Source of the DNA: Thermobifida alba
GTDB lineage: Bacteria > Actinomycetota > Actinomycetes > Streptosporangiales > Streptosporangiaceae
Reading direction: 5' to 3'
NCBI RefSeq assembly: GCF_023208015.1
Contig: NZ_CP051627.1
Span: 2,480,001 to 2,544,000 of the forward strand
Length of the DNA stretch: 64,000 nt
Shown: positions 16,517 to 25,398 of the stretch, one piece after another
Layout of the letters: each line of letters starts with the position of its first letter
How positions within the stretch are numbered: position 1 is the first letter of the stretch
The notes under the pieces: model-generated
Database searches by the model: none
The model's input: the letters and a program-made list of their open reading frames with translations, nothing else
Told to the model about the DNA's origin: nothing
Translations under genes and position numbers: made by a program

Positions 16517-16982
16517 CCAGCCACTCCTTAAAACGTCGGCCGTCCCGTCACACGCCTCCTTCCCACCACCGCGGGTTCCAGACACCCTGGGTGCCCGACG
16601 CGGTCCGCGGGAAGGCGGGGCGATCCCGGCTCACCGGACGACCACCGATTTCCAGGATATGCCTTCCGCGTGGAGCCATTAACGGGACGGTCTGTGCGTC
16701 GCTCCTGTCGAGCCTAAGCGAAGCAGCGGACCGACCTCGCCGCCCCTCGGCTCCTGGTCCCCGGGCGCCCCGCGGTGGCGGACGCCACGCTCGGCACGGC
16801 TCCGCCGCCGGCGCGCACTCCCGCGGCGGCCGCTGCGCCGCCCGTCCCGGCCGTGCGGGGCCGGGACGCCGGACGGGGCGGTCCGTGCGTCCGTTCCGTC
16901 CGGAAGGGGGAGGAGGAGTGGGCCGGCCGCACCGCCCGCGGTGTCCGGCCGGCCCCTTCCCGTCGCCTCCGTGCCGCCGCTC
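16517..16982. other. Intergenic region between clpP2 and clpX
   Basis: No gene seen. It holds the clpP2 terminator (16920-16955), a second hairpin GTCCCGGCC-N6-GGCCGGGAC (16844-16867), and a likely clpX promoter: on the minus strand TATCCT near 16650 preceded 18 bases upstream by TTAATG. I see no clear ClgR or HspR site. Confidence 0.4.
16920..16955 (-). terminator. Terminator hairpin after clpP2
   Basis: GGGCCGGCCG pairs with CGGCCGGCCC, extended inside by CACCGC/GCGGTG with one unpaired base. It begins 27 bases after the clpP2 stop. Confidence 0.75.
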
Positions 16983-17651
16983 CTACTTGGCCGACGCCTT
17001 CCGGTAGGGGAGCACGTCGTCGACGATGCCGTACTCCTTGGCCTCCTCCGCGGTGAGGATCTTGTCCCGTTCGATGTCGCGGGAGATCTCCTCGACGCTG
17101 CGGCCGGTGTGCCGCGCGAGGGTGGTCTCCAGCTGGTTGCGGATGCGCATGATCTCGTTGGCCATGATCTCGACGTCACTGGCCTGGCCGTGCGTCCCCT
17201 CGGTGGCCGGCTGGTGGATCAGGATCCGCGAGTTGGGCAGCGCGGTGCGCTTGCCCTTGGTGCCGCCCGCGAGCAGGACGGCGGCCGCGGAGGCGGCCTG
17301 CCCGACGCAGACGGTCTGGATGTCGGGGCGCACGAACTGCATCGTGTCGTAGATCGCCATCAGCGAGGTGAAGGACCCACCCGGCGAGTTGATGTACAGG
17401 GTGATGTCGCGGTCGCTGTCGATGTGCTCCAGCGTCATCATCTGGGCGATGATGTCGTTGGCCGACGTGTCGTCGATCTGCACCCCCACGAAGATGATCC
17501 GCTCCTCGAAGAGCTTGTTGTAGGGGTTCATCTCCTTGACGCCGTACGTCGTGCGCTCGACGTAGGACGGGAGGACGTAGCGGCTCTGCGGAGCCGCCGG
17601 CGCCATCCCACCGCCGTAGCGGTAGTAGGAGCTGGGGTTGTACTCGCTCAT
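16983..17651 (-). CDS. clpP2: ATP-dependent Clp protease proteolytic subunit 2
   Basis: Serine peptidase subunit of the mixed ClpP1P2 barrel. 222 aa. Catalytic Ser in [16 protein letters not shown], His in LIHQPATEG, Asp in SRDIERDK; the N-terminal 35 residues ([15 protein letters not shown]...) are a propeptide-like extension. The start is the ATG at 17649-17651; ten further in-frame codons to 17681 lack homology. It follows clpP1 by 53 bases, in one operon. Confidence 0.96.
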   Translation of the reverse strand: MSEYNPSSYYRYGGGMAPAAPQSRYVLPSYVERTTYGVKEMNPYNKLFEERIIFVGVQIDDTSANDIIAQMMTLEHIDSDRDITLYINSPGGSFTSLMAIYDTMQFVRPDIQTVCVGQAASAAAVLLAGGTKGKRTALPNSRILIHQPATEGTHGQASDVEIMANEIMRIRNQLETTLARHTGRSVEEISRDIERDKILTAEEAKEYGIVDDVLPYRKASAK

Positions 17652-17704
17652 TTCCTGGCCTTCCACACTGCGCCGGTCCAAAGGGCTGTTGGGGCGGGAG
17701 TCGT

Positions 17705-18340
17705 TCAGGACCGACCGCCCGTGACGTCGGGGGTGTTCGACAGCACCTCGTCGATGAAGCCGTACTCAAGGGCCTCCTGGGCGGTGAACCACCGGTCCCG
17801 GTCGGCGTCCTTCTCGATCTGCTCGACCGTCTGGCCGGTGTGCAGCGAGATACGCTCCAGGAACATCTTCTTCACGTAGAGCAGCTGGTCGGCCAGGATA
17901 CGGATGTCGGAGGCGGTTCCCCCGATGCCGCCCGACGGCTGGTGCATCATGATCCGGGTGTGCGGCAGCGCGTAGCGCTTGCCCCGCGTTCCGGCGCACA
18001 GCAGCATCTGGCCCATGGACGCGGCCAGTCCCATGCCGACGGTGCGGACGTCGTTGGGGATGTACTGCATGACGTCGTAGATCGCCATGCCCGCGGTGAC
18101 CGAACCGCCGGGCGAGTTGATGTACAGCGTGATGTCCCGCTCCCGGTCCTCGGCGGACAGCAGCAGCAGCTCACCGACGATGCGGTTGGCGATCTCGTCG
18201 TCGACCTGCTGGCCGAGGACGACGATGCGCTGCCTGAGCAGTCGCTGCGCCGTCTGGTCGAACATCGGCTGCACGGGAGCTTCGGCAGTACGGGCTTCGG
18301 TTCGCATGAACTCATTATGGGTCGGCGGCACTCTCGTCAC
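17705..18340 (-). CDS. clpP1: ATP-dependent Clp protease proteolytic subunit 1
   Basis: Partner of ClpP2. 211 aa from the GTG at 18338-18340. Catalytic Ser in [16 protein letters not shown], His in [11 protein letters not shown], Asp in [12 protein letters not shown]. The start is uncertain: the GTG at 18340 has GGAG four bases away, while an ATG at 18305-18307 ([10 protein letters not shown], 200 aa) has no obvious ribosome-binding site. The promoter region holds a ClgR-type operator (18422-18435), so the operon is probably activated by ClgR during protein stress. Confidence 0.95.
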   Translation of the reverse strand: MTRVPPTHNEFMRTEARTAEAPVQPMFDQTAQRLLRQRIVVLGQQVDDEIANRIVGELLLLSAEDRERDITLYINSPGGSVTAGMAIYDVMQYIPNDVRTVGMGLAASMGQMLLCAGTRGKRYALPHTRIMMHQPSGGIGGTASDIRILADQLLYVKKMFLERISLHTGQTVEQIEKDADRDRWFTAQEALEYGFIDEVLSNTPDVTGGRS

Positions 18341-18376
18341 CTGCTCCGCGGGATCGAAACGGTTGCGACGCTTGCG

Positions 18377-18382
18377 ACACTA
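18377..18382 (-). promoter_or_regulatory. Probable -10 box of clpP1P2
   Basis: Minus-strand TAGTGT about 37 bases upstream of the clpP1 GTG. The -35 region is weak, as expected of an activator-dependent promoter. Between it and the start lie two direct copies of TTGCGAC (18363-18369 and 18372-18378, plus-strand sense). Confidence 0.4.
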
Positions 18383-18421
18383 ACGCCGTTCCCCGACCTG
18401 CTCGCACCAGTTCCCTGTTCT

Positions 18422-18435
18422 GTTCGCTGTGAGCG
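18422..18435 (-). promoter_or_regulatory. ClgR-type operator upstream of clpP1P2
   Basis: The minus strand reads CGCTCACAGCGAAC, which fits the actinobacterial ClgR consensus as I recall it (CGCYNANRGCGWWS). It sits about 45 bases upstream of the proposed -10 box, a position suited to an activator. ClgR is known to control clpP1P2 in Streptomyces, Corynebacterium and Mycobacterium. Confidence 0.65.
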
Positions 18436-18483
18436 CAGGTGGCCCGGTCGGCCACCAGGGAGTTTCGCGTCTGGCGAAAAGCG

Positions 18484-18518
18484 GCGGGCCCCGCGTCCCT
18501 GGGGGACGCGGGGCCCGC
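18484..18518 (-). terminator. Terminator after tig
   Basis: Perfect 16-bp stem GCGGGCCCCGCGTCCC / GGGACGCGGGGCCCGC with a 3-base loop, about 18 bases after the tig stop. On the minus strand it is followed by CGCTTTTCG, one of the few hairpins here with a U-run. Confidence 0.9.
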
Positions 18519-18536
18519 GCACGACCGGTCGGCCGG

Positions 18537-19931
18537 TCACTCCTCGGTCTTGTCCGACTCCTCGGCCCGCTCCGCCTCCTCCGCGCCGGAGGCGACCGTG
18601 ACGGTCTCGGTCTGGGGGGCCGGGGCGGCCGGCGGCTCGACGGTGTTGCCGGACTCGTCGGTGATCCGGGCCTTGGACAGCACCAGGTCCAGCGCCTTGG
18701 CGCGCACGACCTCGACGTAGACGAGCTGGAGCTGGTTGGCCTGCATCAGGCTCTGGAAGAACTGGTCGGGCGAGATCCCCATGAGCTGGGCCTGCTCGAC
18801 GATGTACTGGGTCAGCTCCTCGTTGCCCGCGGCCAGCTCCTCCTGGGAGGCGAGCTGGTCGAGGATGAACCCGGTCTTGACGGCCTTGGCCGCGTTCTCG
18901 GCGAGCTCGGCCTCGAACTCCTCCTCGCTCTGCCCCTGGGACTCCAGGTAGGACTCCTTGGTCAGCCCGCTCTGGGAGAGCTGCCGCTCCAGGGCCTCGC
19001 GGCGGCGGTCGGCCTCCTGGGTGACCACGCTCTCGGGCAGCGGGATGTCCATGGAGTCCACGAGCTTGTCGAGGACGCGGTCGCGGGCCTGGGCGAGCTG
19101 CTGGCGCCGCAGCACCTCGCCGAGCCGCTCGGCCTCGCTGGCGCGCAGCTCCTCGATGGTGTCGAACTCGCTGGCCAGCTGGGCGAACTCGTCGTCCAGC
19201 TCGGGCAGCTCCTTGACCTTGACGCTGTGCACGGTGACGGTGACGTCGGCAGCGCGGCCCTCGTACTCGCCGCCCACCAGCGTGGTGGCGAAGGTGGCGG
19301 ACTCGCCCGCGCGCAGGCCCGTGATCGCGTCGTCGAGGCCCTCCAGCATGGTGTTGGTGCCGACCTCGTAGGAGATCCCGCTGGCCTGGACGTCTTCGAG
19401 CTTCTCGCCGTCGACCGCGGCGGACAGGTCGATGGAGACGTGGTCGCCGAGCTCGGCGGGCCGGTCGACGCCGGTGAGCGTGGCGAAGCGCTGGCGCAGC
19501 GCGTCGAGCCGCTCGTCGACCCGCTCGTCGGTGACCTCGGCGTCGTCGACGGTGACCTCGATGCCCTCGTAGCCGGTGACCTCGAACTTGGGCCGGACGT
19601 CGACCTCGGCGGTGAAGGCCAGCTCCTGGCCGTCCTCCAGCTTGGTGATCTCCACCTCGGGCTGGCCGAGGGCGAAGACCTCCTCCTTCTGCACGGCCTC
19701 GTTGTAGAGCTCGGGGACCGCGTGGTTGACCGCCTCGGTGAGCACCGCTCCACGGCCGACGTAGCGGTCGATGAGCCGCGCCGGCGCCTTTCCGGGCCGG
19801 AACCCCTTGATCCGGACCTGCTTGGCGAGCGACTTGTAGGTCACGTCGAAGGCGTGGTCGAGTTCCTCGAAGGGAACCTCGATGGTCAGCTTGACCCGGG
19901 TCGGGCTCAGCTCCTCGACATCGGTCTTCAC
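18537..19931 (-). CDS. tig: Trigger factor
   Basis: Ribosome-associated chaperone and peptidyl-prolyl isomerase. 464 aa. Ribosome-binding N-domain with the signature GFRPGKAPARLIDRYVG near residues 43-60, a PPIase (FKBP-like) domain about 155-245 (ELGDHVSIDLSAAVDGEKL... GGEYEGRAADVTVTVHSV), and a helical C-domain. The last 45 residues are acidic (ESDKTEE at the end). The ATG at 19929-19931 has GGAG upstream. Own promoter and terminator; it lies upstream of clpP1P2-clpX as in most bacteria. Confidence 0.96.
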   Translation of the reverse strand: MKTDVEELSPTRVKLTIEVPFEELDHAFDVTYKSLAKQVRIKGFRPGKAPARLIDRYVGRGAVLTEAVNHAVPELYNEAVQKEEVFALGQPEVEITKLEDGQELAFTAEVDVRPKFEVTGYEGIEVTVDDAEVTDERVDERLDALRQRFATLTGVDRPAELGDHVSIDLSAAVDGEKLEDVQASGISYEVGTNTMLEGLDDAITGLRAGESATFATTLVGGEYEGRAADVTVTVHSVKVKELPELDDEFAQLASEFDTIEELRASEAERLGEVLRRQQLAQARDRVLDKLVDSMDIPLPESVVTQEADRRREALERQLSQSGLTKESYLESQGQSEEEFEAELAENAAKAVKTGFILDQLASQEELAAGNEELTQYIVEQAQLMGISPDQFFQSLMQANQLQLVYVEVVRAKALDLVLSKARITDESGNTVEPPAAPAPQTETVTVASGAEEAERAEESDKTEE

Positions 19932-20077
19932 GGGGCGGTACTCCTAGGTTTCCGGCGGTGACGCCCGGCACGGCGCCCGCCGCACCGCGGCACGGCGGCG
20001 GCCGATGGGCGACGACCGGTGGGCGTCAAGAGACTGCTGTGATCTCCAGCATGGTCCTGCGGTCTGCGATCACGCTC

Positions 20078-20083
20078 AGTCTA
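20078..20083 (-). promoter_or_regulatory. Probable -10 box of tig
   Basis: TAGACT on the minus strand, about 145 bases before the tig start. The upstream -35 region is weak (TCGCCT/TTTCCC). The long leader has no structure that I recognise. Confidence 0.4.
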
Positions 20084-20101
20084 GGGCAGACGGGGAAAGG
20101 C

Positions 20102-20138
20102 GACGGCCCCGTCGGGACTGGGCGTCACGCGGGCCGTC
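20102..20138 (-). terminator. Weak hairpin after tRNA-Pro
   Basis: GACGGCCC and GGGCCGTC (8 bp) enclose 21 bases, just downstream of the tRNA-Pro 3' end. It may end tRNA transcription before the tig promoter. Confidence 0.4.
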
Positions 20139-20148
20139 GACGGTTTCG

Positions 20149-20223
20149 TCGGGGAGGCGGGATTCGAACCCGCGGCCTCATGCTCCCAAAGCATGCGCGC
20201 TAACCAAGCTGCGCCACTCCCCG
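20149..20223 (-). tRNA. tRNA-Pro (anticodon UGG)
   Basis: 75 nt on the minus strand. Acceptor stem CGGGGAG/CTCCCCG with discriminator A, D-arm with GGTTAG, anticodon stem ATGCT/AGCAT around TTTGGGA (anticodon TGG), and a T-arm GCGGGTTCGAATCCCGC. No CCA is encoded. It decodes CCA and, by wobble, other proline codons. Confidence 0.96.
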
Positions 20224-20278
20224 TGGGCCACGCGGGTTCGCGGCAAAGTGCACAACCCGCACCGCGGAGGCGGTAATC

Positions 20279-20308
20279 TTGTCTCCGTCGGCTCCACGAG
20301 TCTAGAGG
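20279..20308 (+). promoter_or_regulatory. Likely promoter of tRNA-Gly
   Basis: TTGTCT (20279-20284), an 18-base spacer and TAGAGG (20303-20308), ending 24 bases before the mature tRNA. The match to housekeeping -35/-10 boxes is good for this genome. Confidence 0.5.
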
Positions 20309-20331
20309 AAACTCGGAGGGGGCCGCGCCAT

Positions 20332-20402
20332 GCGGGTGTAGTTCAATGGTAGAACTCCAGCCTTCCAAGCTGGCCGTGCGGGTTCGATTCCCGTCACCCG
20401 CT
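20332..20402 (+). tRNA. tRNA-Gly (anticodon UCC)
   Basis: 71 nt. Acceptor stem GCGGGTG/CACCCGC with discriminator T, D-arm AGTTCAATGGTAGAACT, anticodon loop CTTCCAA between CCAGC and GCTGG (anticodon TCC), and T-arm with GGTTCGATTCC. CCA is not encoded. It is divergent from tRNA-Pro, 108 bases away. Confidence 0.96.
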
Positions 20403-20410
20403 CTGCACGA

Positions 20411-20450
20411 AAGGCCAGGTCAGAGGTGGTTCTCCACCCGGCCTGGCCTT
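20411..20450 (+). terminator. Terminator after tRNA-Gly
   Basis: AAGGCCAGG and CCTGGCCTT pair (9 bp), with an inner GGTGG-TTCT-CCACC hairpin. It starts 8 bases after the tRNA. Confidence 0.75.
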
Positions 20451-20862
20451 AGGTTTGCGCCCGGTGGCGGCCCCCGCGGCCGCCCCGTCCGGCACCACCC
20501 GCTCCACGCCGGGCGGCCGGTCGCGTCCCCACCGCTCCGCGTGGAGCGCCCCGGTGCGTTTCCCGGTCCGCGGGCCGTCCCACGGCCTGTCGCCGCTGTG
20601 TTCTCTGTCACTTTTCCGGCTGCTTCGGCGCCCTGCGCGGCAGGATCGGGCCCCCGCCTCCCCTCCGTCCGGCGCGACGAGTCGGCCCCGTGTCGCCCCT
20701 TCTCCCGTCACCGGTCGGGGGACGGCCCGGACGGGCTGCCCGCCCGCTTCGGGGGCAGGAGTATCGTCAATGGTCAGGACCGCACGACAGCGTCCGACAC
20801 GGAGTCCTCGGGCGCCCCTCGGCGTGCACGGTCGTGTGCCAGGGCTTTTCGATGGGTGAGAA
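20451..20862. other. Gene-poor stretch before the nucleotidyltransferase gene
   Basis: About 410 bases of GC-rich sequence with no supported gene on either strand. TATCGT near 20761 could be a -10 box for the gene at 20863. Nothing else stands out. Confidence 0.35.
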
Positions 20863-21366
20863 ATGACGGGAACCGATCCGACGCGGGAGGCCGCGCCCTC
20901 GCTGACGCTGGACTGGATCTCCCGGCCGGCCAGCGCGGAACGCCCCGCGGTCGTCACCGGGGCTTTCGACATCCTGCACGTGGGACATGTCCGCTACCTC
21001 AAAAGCGTGCGCGCCCGGGGCTTCCCCCTCGTCGTCGGGGTGGAGTCGGACGAGCGGGTGCGCGCCTGGAAGGGGCCGGGCCGTCCGGTCAACCCCGCCG
21101 AGGAGCGGGCCGAGGTCCTCGCCGAACTGGCCTGCGTGGACGGGGTGTTCATCATCTCCGGGCCGCCCAGCGCCGTCCACTGGCGGCAGTACGCCGACCT
21201 GCTCGCCCCGCTGCGCCCCGCGGCGCTGGCCTACACCGAGGGCGACCCCTACGCCGAGGCCAAGCAGCGCGGCGCCGCCGAACTGGGCGCGCTCGCCTGG
21301 GAGCTGCCGCTGACCCTGGGCCGGTCCACCACGGCGACCCTGGGGCAGCTGGCCCGCTCCCTGTAG
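20863..21366 (+). CDS. Adenylyl/cytidylyltransferase family protein
   Basis: 167 aa. The nucleotidyltransferase signature [20 protein letters not shown] (HxGH-type, here HVGH) near residues 32-51 binds the CTP or ATP triphosphate; [20 protein letters not shown] follows as in RfaE/HldE domain II and glycerol-3-phosphate cytidylyltransferases. Substrate unknown; the reaction would be NTP + sugar or polyol phosphate giving NDP-sugar or polyol. GGGTGAGAA precedes the ATG. It stands alone upstream of an ABC transporter, with 99 bases between. Confidence 0.8.
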   Translation: MTGTDPTREAAPSLTLDWISRPASAERPAVVTGAFDILHVGHVRYLKSVRARGFPLVVGVESDERVRAWKGPGRPVNPAEERAEVLAELACVDGVFIISGPPSAVHWRQYADLLAPLRPAALAYTEGDPYAEAKQRGAAELGALAWELPLTLGRSTTATLGQLARSL

Positions 21367-21465
21367 GCCCGCGGGCCGCGAAGAACAGACCTGGACGACG
21401 GCCGGCCGCGGCCCACGGCGCGGCCGGCCGCTTCCGCCGTATCCCGCACGAAGGGTGGCTCAGCG

Positions 21466-23349
21466 ATGATGATGGGCGGTCCCCGCACGGTCCGGACACT
21501 GGTCAACGACGGTTCGGCCCGCAACGCGGCCCTCCGTCCGGACACCCTGCGGCGGGTCCTCGGCTACGCCCGCCCGCACTGGCGGCGCATCCTGCTGTTC
21601 CTGCTGGCCACGTCGGCCGGCTCCGGCATCGTCGTGGCCAACCCGCTGCTGCTCAAGACGATCATCGACCGCGGCATCGCCGGCGCCGACGCCTCCCTCG
21701 TGACCTGGCTGGCCGTGGCCGTGGCCGCGCTGGCCCTGCTGGAGACCGGGCTCAACCTGACCGGCCGGTGGCTGTCGGCGAGCATCGGCGAGGGCGTCAT
21801 CTACCTGCTGCGCACCCAGGCGTTCACGCACGTGCAGCGCATGCCGCTGGCGTTCTTCACCCGCACCCAGACCGGGTCGCTGATCAGCAGGCTCAACACC
21901 GACGTGGTGGGCGCGCAGAAGGCCATCACCTCGGTGCTGCAGTCGCTGGTCGCCAACGCGGTCAGCGTGGCGGCGGTGCTCAGCGCGATGTTCGCCCTGT
22001 CGTGGCAGCTCACCCTGGCCTCGCTGGCGGCGATCCCGCTGTTCCTGGTCCCCGCCAAGTACCTGGGCCGCCGCCTGGCCGGGGTGCACCGCGAGAGCAT
22101 GGACCTGAACGCGGAGATGAGCTCGCTGATGACCGAGCGCTTCAACGTGGGCGGCGCGATGCTGGTCAAACTGTACGGCCGCCCCGAGGAGGAGAGCGCC
22201 GAGTTCGCCGCCCGCGCCGGGCGGGTCCGCGACATCGGGGTCACCCAGAGCGTCTACGGCGGCCTGCTCTACTCCATGCTGGGGCTGATCACCGCGCTGG
22301 CCACCGCGATGGTCTACGGCGTGGGGGGCAACCTGGTGCTGCGCGACGCGTTCGAGATCGGCACCCTGGTGGCGCTGGCGACCCTGCTGACCCGGCTGTA
22401 CGGTCCGGTCACCGCGCTGTCCAACGTGCAGGTGGACGTCATGACGGCGCTGGTCAGCTTCGAGCGCGTGTTCGAGGTCCTGGACATGGAGCCGTCGGTG
22501 GCCGAGCCCGCGGACCCCGTCGAGCTGCCCCGGGGCGGGCTGTCGGTGGAGTTCGACCGGGTCTCCTTCCGCTACCCGGGGTCCGAGTCCTCGCTGGCGT
22601 CCCTGGAGCTGGTGCCGCAGCCGGAGCACGCCGACGACACCCAGGTGCTCAGCGACGTCTCGTTCACCGCGCGTCCCGGACAGCTGGTGGCCCTGGTCGG
22701 CCCGTCGGGGGCGGGCAAGACGACGCTGACCCACCTGGTGTCGCGGCTGTACGACCCGACCGAGGGCGTGGTCCGCATCGGCGGTGTCGACCTGCGCCGG
22801 GTGCGCGGCCAGGCGCTGCGGGACGCGGTGGGGGTGGTGACCCAGGACACCCAGCTGTTCCACGACACCATCGGGGCGAACCTGCGCTACGCCCGCCCGG
22901 ACGCCACCGACGAGGAGCTCGTCGCGGCGCTGCGCGCCGCCCAGCTGGGCCCGCTGCTGGAGGTGCTGCCCAACGGCCTGGACACGATGGTGGGGGACCG
23001 CGGCTACCGCCTGTCGGGCGGGGAGAAGCAGCGGCTGGCCATCGCCCGGCTGCTGTTGAAGGCCCCGTCGGTGGTGGTGCTGGACGAGGCCACCGCGCAC
23101 CTGGACTCCGAGTCGGAGGCCGCGGTGCAGGAGGCCCTGGCCGAGGCGCTGCGGGGGCGGACCTCACTGGTCATCGCCCACCGGCTGGCCACGGTGCGCG
23201 AGGCCGACCTGATCCTGGTGCTGGAGGACGGCCGCGTCCTGGAGCGCGGCACCCACGAGGAGCTGCTGGAGCGCGGCGGGCTGTACACCGCCCTGTACCG
23301 GACCCAGTTCGCCTCCCAGGACCGGGCGCGGCGCAGCGCGGCGGACTGA
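21466..23349 (+). CDS. ABC transporter, fused permease/ATP-binding protein (exporter type)
   Basis: 627-aa half-transporter that should work as a homodimer. Six membrane helices occupy about residues 38-320, with intracellular-loop sequence FTHVQRMPLAFFTRTQTGSL. The nucleotide-binding domain has Walker A VGPSGAGKTTLTHL, Q-loop VVTQDTQLF, signature YRLSGGEKQRLAIAR, Walker B SVVVLDEATAHLD and switch VIAHR. It is an MsbA/MdlB-like type IV exporter; the cargo is unknown. An 18-residue-scale insertion (SLELVPQPEHADDTQ) sits between the first strand and Walker A. A large hairpin follows the stop. Confidence 0.92.
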   Translation: MMMGGPRTVRTLVNDGSARNAALRPDTLRRVLGYARPHWRRILLFLLATSAGSGIVVANPLLLKTIIDRGIAGADASLVTWLAVAVAALALLETGLNLTGRWLSASIGEGVIYLLRTQAFTHVQRMPLAFFTRTQTGSLISRLNTDVVGAQKAITSVLQSLVANAVSVAAVLSAMFALSWQLTLASLAAIPLFLVPAKYLGRRLAGVHRESMDLNAEMSSLMTERFNVGGAMLVKLYGRPEEESAEFAARAGRVRDIGVTQSVYGGLLYSMLGLITALATAMVYGVGGNLVLRDAFEIGTLVALATLLTRLYGPVTALSNVQVDVMTALVSFERVFEVLDMEPSVAEPADPVELPRGGLSVEFDRVSFRYPGSESSLASLELVPQPEHADDTQVLSDVSFTARPGQLVALVGPSGAGKTTLTHLVSRLYDPTEGVVRIGGVDLRRVRGQALRDAVGVVTQDTQLFHDTIGANLRYARPDATDEELVAALRAAQLGPLLEVLPNGLDTMVGDRGYRLSGGEKQRLAIARLLLKAPSVVVLDEATAHLDSESEAAVQEALAEALRGRTSLVIAHRLATVREADLILVLEDGRVLERGTHEELLERGGLYTALYRTQFASQDRARRSAAD

Positions 23350-23378
23350 TCCGGTCCGCCGGGGCGGTCCCGGCCGGC

Positions 23379-23431
23379 GCACACGCCGCGGCCGCCCGGC
23401 CTCGTCCGGTCCGGGCGGCCGCGGCGTGTGC
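23379..23431. terminator. Bidirectional terminator, 21-bp perfect stem
   Basis: Arms at 23379-23399 and 23411-23431 are perfectly complementary over 21 bp around an 11-base loop. It begins 30 bases after the ABC gene and ends 3 bases from the stop of the convergent antitoxin-like gene, so it serves both. Confidence 0.88.
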
Positions 23432-23433
23432 GC

Positions 23434-23631
23434 TCAGCGCTCCTGGTCCTGCTCGCCCTGCTTCCTGACGTAGTCGCCGGCGGCCTCGTCGGCCTTGTCG
23501 ATGTGCTCGTCGTACTTGCCGCCGGTGCGCTGCTTGGCCTGCTCCGCCCCCTTGTCGAGGCCCTGCTCCACCTTGTCGCTGTGCTTTCCGGCCAGTTTTT
23601 TGGCCTTGTCGAAGGTGTCCCTGATTCCCAT
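23434..23631 (-). CDS. MT0933/Rv0909-type antitoxin-like small protein
   Basis: 65 aa, highly charged: MGIRDTFDKAKKLAGKHSDK, VEQGLDKGAEQAKQRTGGKY, then DEHIDKADEAAGDYVRKQG. The SDKVEQGLDK...TGGKYDEHIDKA pattern matches the MT0933-like antitoxin family (Pfam PF14013, from memory), known from Mycobacterium Rv0909. CsbD-like stress proteins look similar and are an alternative. No toxin gene is adjacent, which is usual for streptomycete members. GGAGGAGCACATG gives a strong ribosome-binding site. Confidence 0.75.
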   Translation of the reverse strand: MGIRDTFDKAKKLAGKHSDKVEQGLDKGAEQAKQRTGGKYDEHIDKADEAAGDYVRKQGEQDQER

Positions 23632-23769
23632 GTGCTCCTCCCCCGTACGGACACGAAGTCCCCGCTTCGCGTTCCGCTCTCCCCCTTCCCCGTCGACCAG
23701 TGCTTATGCCCGTTGCGGGGGTGCGTGCCCGGGTCGGGAGAGCGGGAGCGCTCCCCGGGCTCCGCGGGG

Positions 23770-25113
23770 TCACGCCCCCAGGACGACGCGCGCGACGGAG
23801 AAGTAGATGAGCAGACCGGTGGCGTCGACCAGGGTCGAGACCAGCGGCGCGGACACCACCGCGGGATCGACCCCGACCCGGCGGGCCAGCAGCGGCATGG
23901 TGCTGCCGATGATCGAGGCCCAGGCGCAGATCGCCACCACCGACAGCGCCACCACGGCCGCGATCCCGGTCCCCACCAGCAGGGAGCCGATGACGAGCGC
24001 GATCGTCGCGAGCATCACCCCCAGCAGCAGCCCGACCCGCGACTCCTTCCAGACGACCCGGTGCAGGTCGCGCAGCCGCACCTCGCCCACGGCCAGGGCG
24101 CGCACCACGGCGGTGGCCGACTGCGATCCGACGTTGCCCCCGGTACCGGTCAGCATCGGGACGAACAGCGCCAGCGCGGTCACCCGTTCCAGGGTCGCCT
24201 CGAACCCCTGCATCACGTTGACGGTCAGTGTGGAGGCGACGATGAGCAGCAGCAGCCACACCGCGCGGGCGCGGGCCAGGCGCAGCACGCCGACCGCGGC
24301 GTAGTGCCCCTGGATCGGTTGGGCTCCGGCCTGGCGGGCGATGTCCTCGGAGTCGGCCGCCTCGATCAGCTCCAGCGCGTCGTCGAAGGTGAGCAGGCCG
24401 ACGTAGCGTTCCTCGGAATCGACGACGGGCAGTGCGACGAGGTTGGCCTCCTGCATGAGGCGCGCGGCGTCCTCGGCCGGACCGGTGGCCTGGACGCGGG
24501 GCGTGAACACGTCCACCAAGTCCTTGAGGAGGGTGTCGGGGGCGCTGGTGACCAGGTCGCTGAGCTGCACCATGCCGGAGAGGCGGCGCCCGTTGTCGAC
24601 CACGGGCAGCACGTAGACGGTCTCGGCCTCGGCCCCTTTGGCGCGCACCACCTCCAGGGCGCGGGCGACCGTGAGGTCGCGGTGCAGGATCACCGTGTCG
24701 GGGGTCATGAACCGGCCGACGGAGTTCTCCGGGTAGCCCAGCAGCGCCGCGGTCATGCGGCGTTCGGCGGGGCTCAGCCCGGCCAGCGCCTTCGTGGCGA
24801 TCTTGGCCGGGGCCTCCCCGAGGAGCCGGGCCCGGTCGTCGGGCTCCATCTTCTCCAGCAGCTCCCGGAAGGCCGAGTCGCGCAGTCCTGCGAGGATCGC
24901 CTGCTGCTGTCCAGGGTCGAGCTCCTCGAAGACCTCCAGTTCGCGGTCCTTGTCCAGCAGCCGGAAGGGGACGGCGGCGCGTTCCGGGGGCAGGCGGGCC
25001 AGCGCGTCGGCGATCTCGTAGGGCTGGTGCTCGGCCAGCCACAGCCGCATCCCGACCAGGTCGTTGGTGTCGAGCAGGTCGGTCAACTCGATCGGCTTCT
25101 CGGCGTCGGTCAT
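23770..25113 (-). CDS. mgtE: Magnesium transporter MgtE
   Basis: Mg2+-gated channel of the inner membrane, 447 aa. The MgtE_N superhelix (about 15-130: LARLPPERAAVPFRLLDKDR, ELDPGQQQAILAGL) is followed by two CBS domains (about 140-260) and five membrane helices, with the selectivity segment PMLTGTGGNVGSQSATAVVR. The ATG at 25111-25113 is used; a longer in-frame extension to 25329 has no homology. No M-box riboswitch is visible in the 285-base upstream gap, so control is probably by the protein's own Mg2+ sensing. Confidence 0.94.
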   Translation of the reverse strand: MTDAEKPIELTDLLDTNDLVGMRLWLAEHQPYEIADALARLPPERAAVPFRLLDKDRELEVFEELDPGQQQAILAGLRDSAFRELLEKMEPDDRARLLGEAPAKIATKALAGLSPAERRMTAALLGYPENSVGRFMTPDTVILHRDLTVARALEVVRAKGAEAETVYVLPVVDNGRRLSGMVQLSDLVTSAPDTLLKDLVDVFTPRVQATGPAEDAARLMQEANLVALPVVDSEERYVGLLTFDDALELIEAADSEDIARQAGAQPIQGHYAAVGVLRLARARAVWLLLLIVASTLTVNVMQGFEATLERVTALALFVPMLTGTGGNVGSQSATAVVRALAVGEVRLRDLHRVVWKESRVGLLLGVMLATIALVIGSLLVGTGIAAVVALSVVAICAWASIIGSTMPLLARRVGVDPAVVSAPLVSTLVDATGLLIYFSVARVVLGA

Positions 25114-25398
25114 CTGAATCGCGGTGTGGAACCTCCGGGCTCGCGCGAGCCGGGGACACCGCACCTCCTCACAGCGGTCAGCGCGGGTGTGAACCGCAGC
25201 ACAGCGACCGGGACGATGGTGTCGCCGCCGGGACTGCGCGGACGGGCGCGGCGACACCGCCGGGACTGCGGAGAGGCGACGCTCCCGCGGCGGCGGGCAC
25301 GGACCCCAGCAGGAGAGTCTTCCCCACACACGCCCGGCGACGCGGAAGGTGCGCGGCCGCGTCCCAGAAAACCGTACGCCGCGCGGGAGGCAGGGGCG

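Noticed and set aside
25114-25398. M-box magnesium riboswitch upstream of mgtE
   Set aside because: None of the conserved M-box segments is recognisable; only short unrelated hairpins are present.
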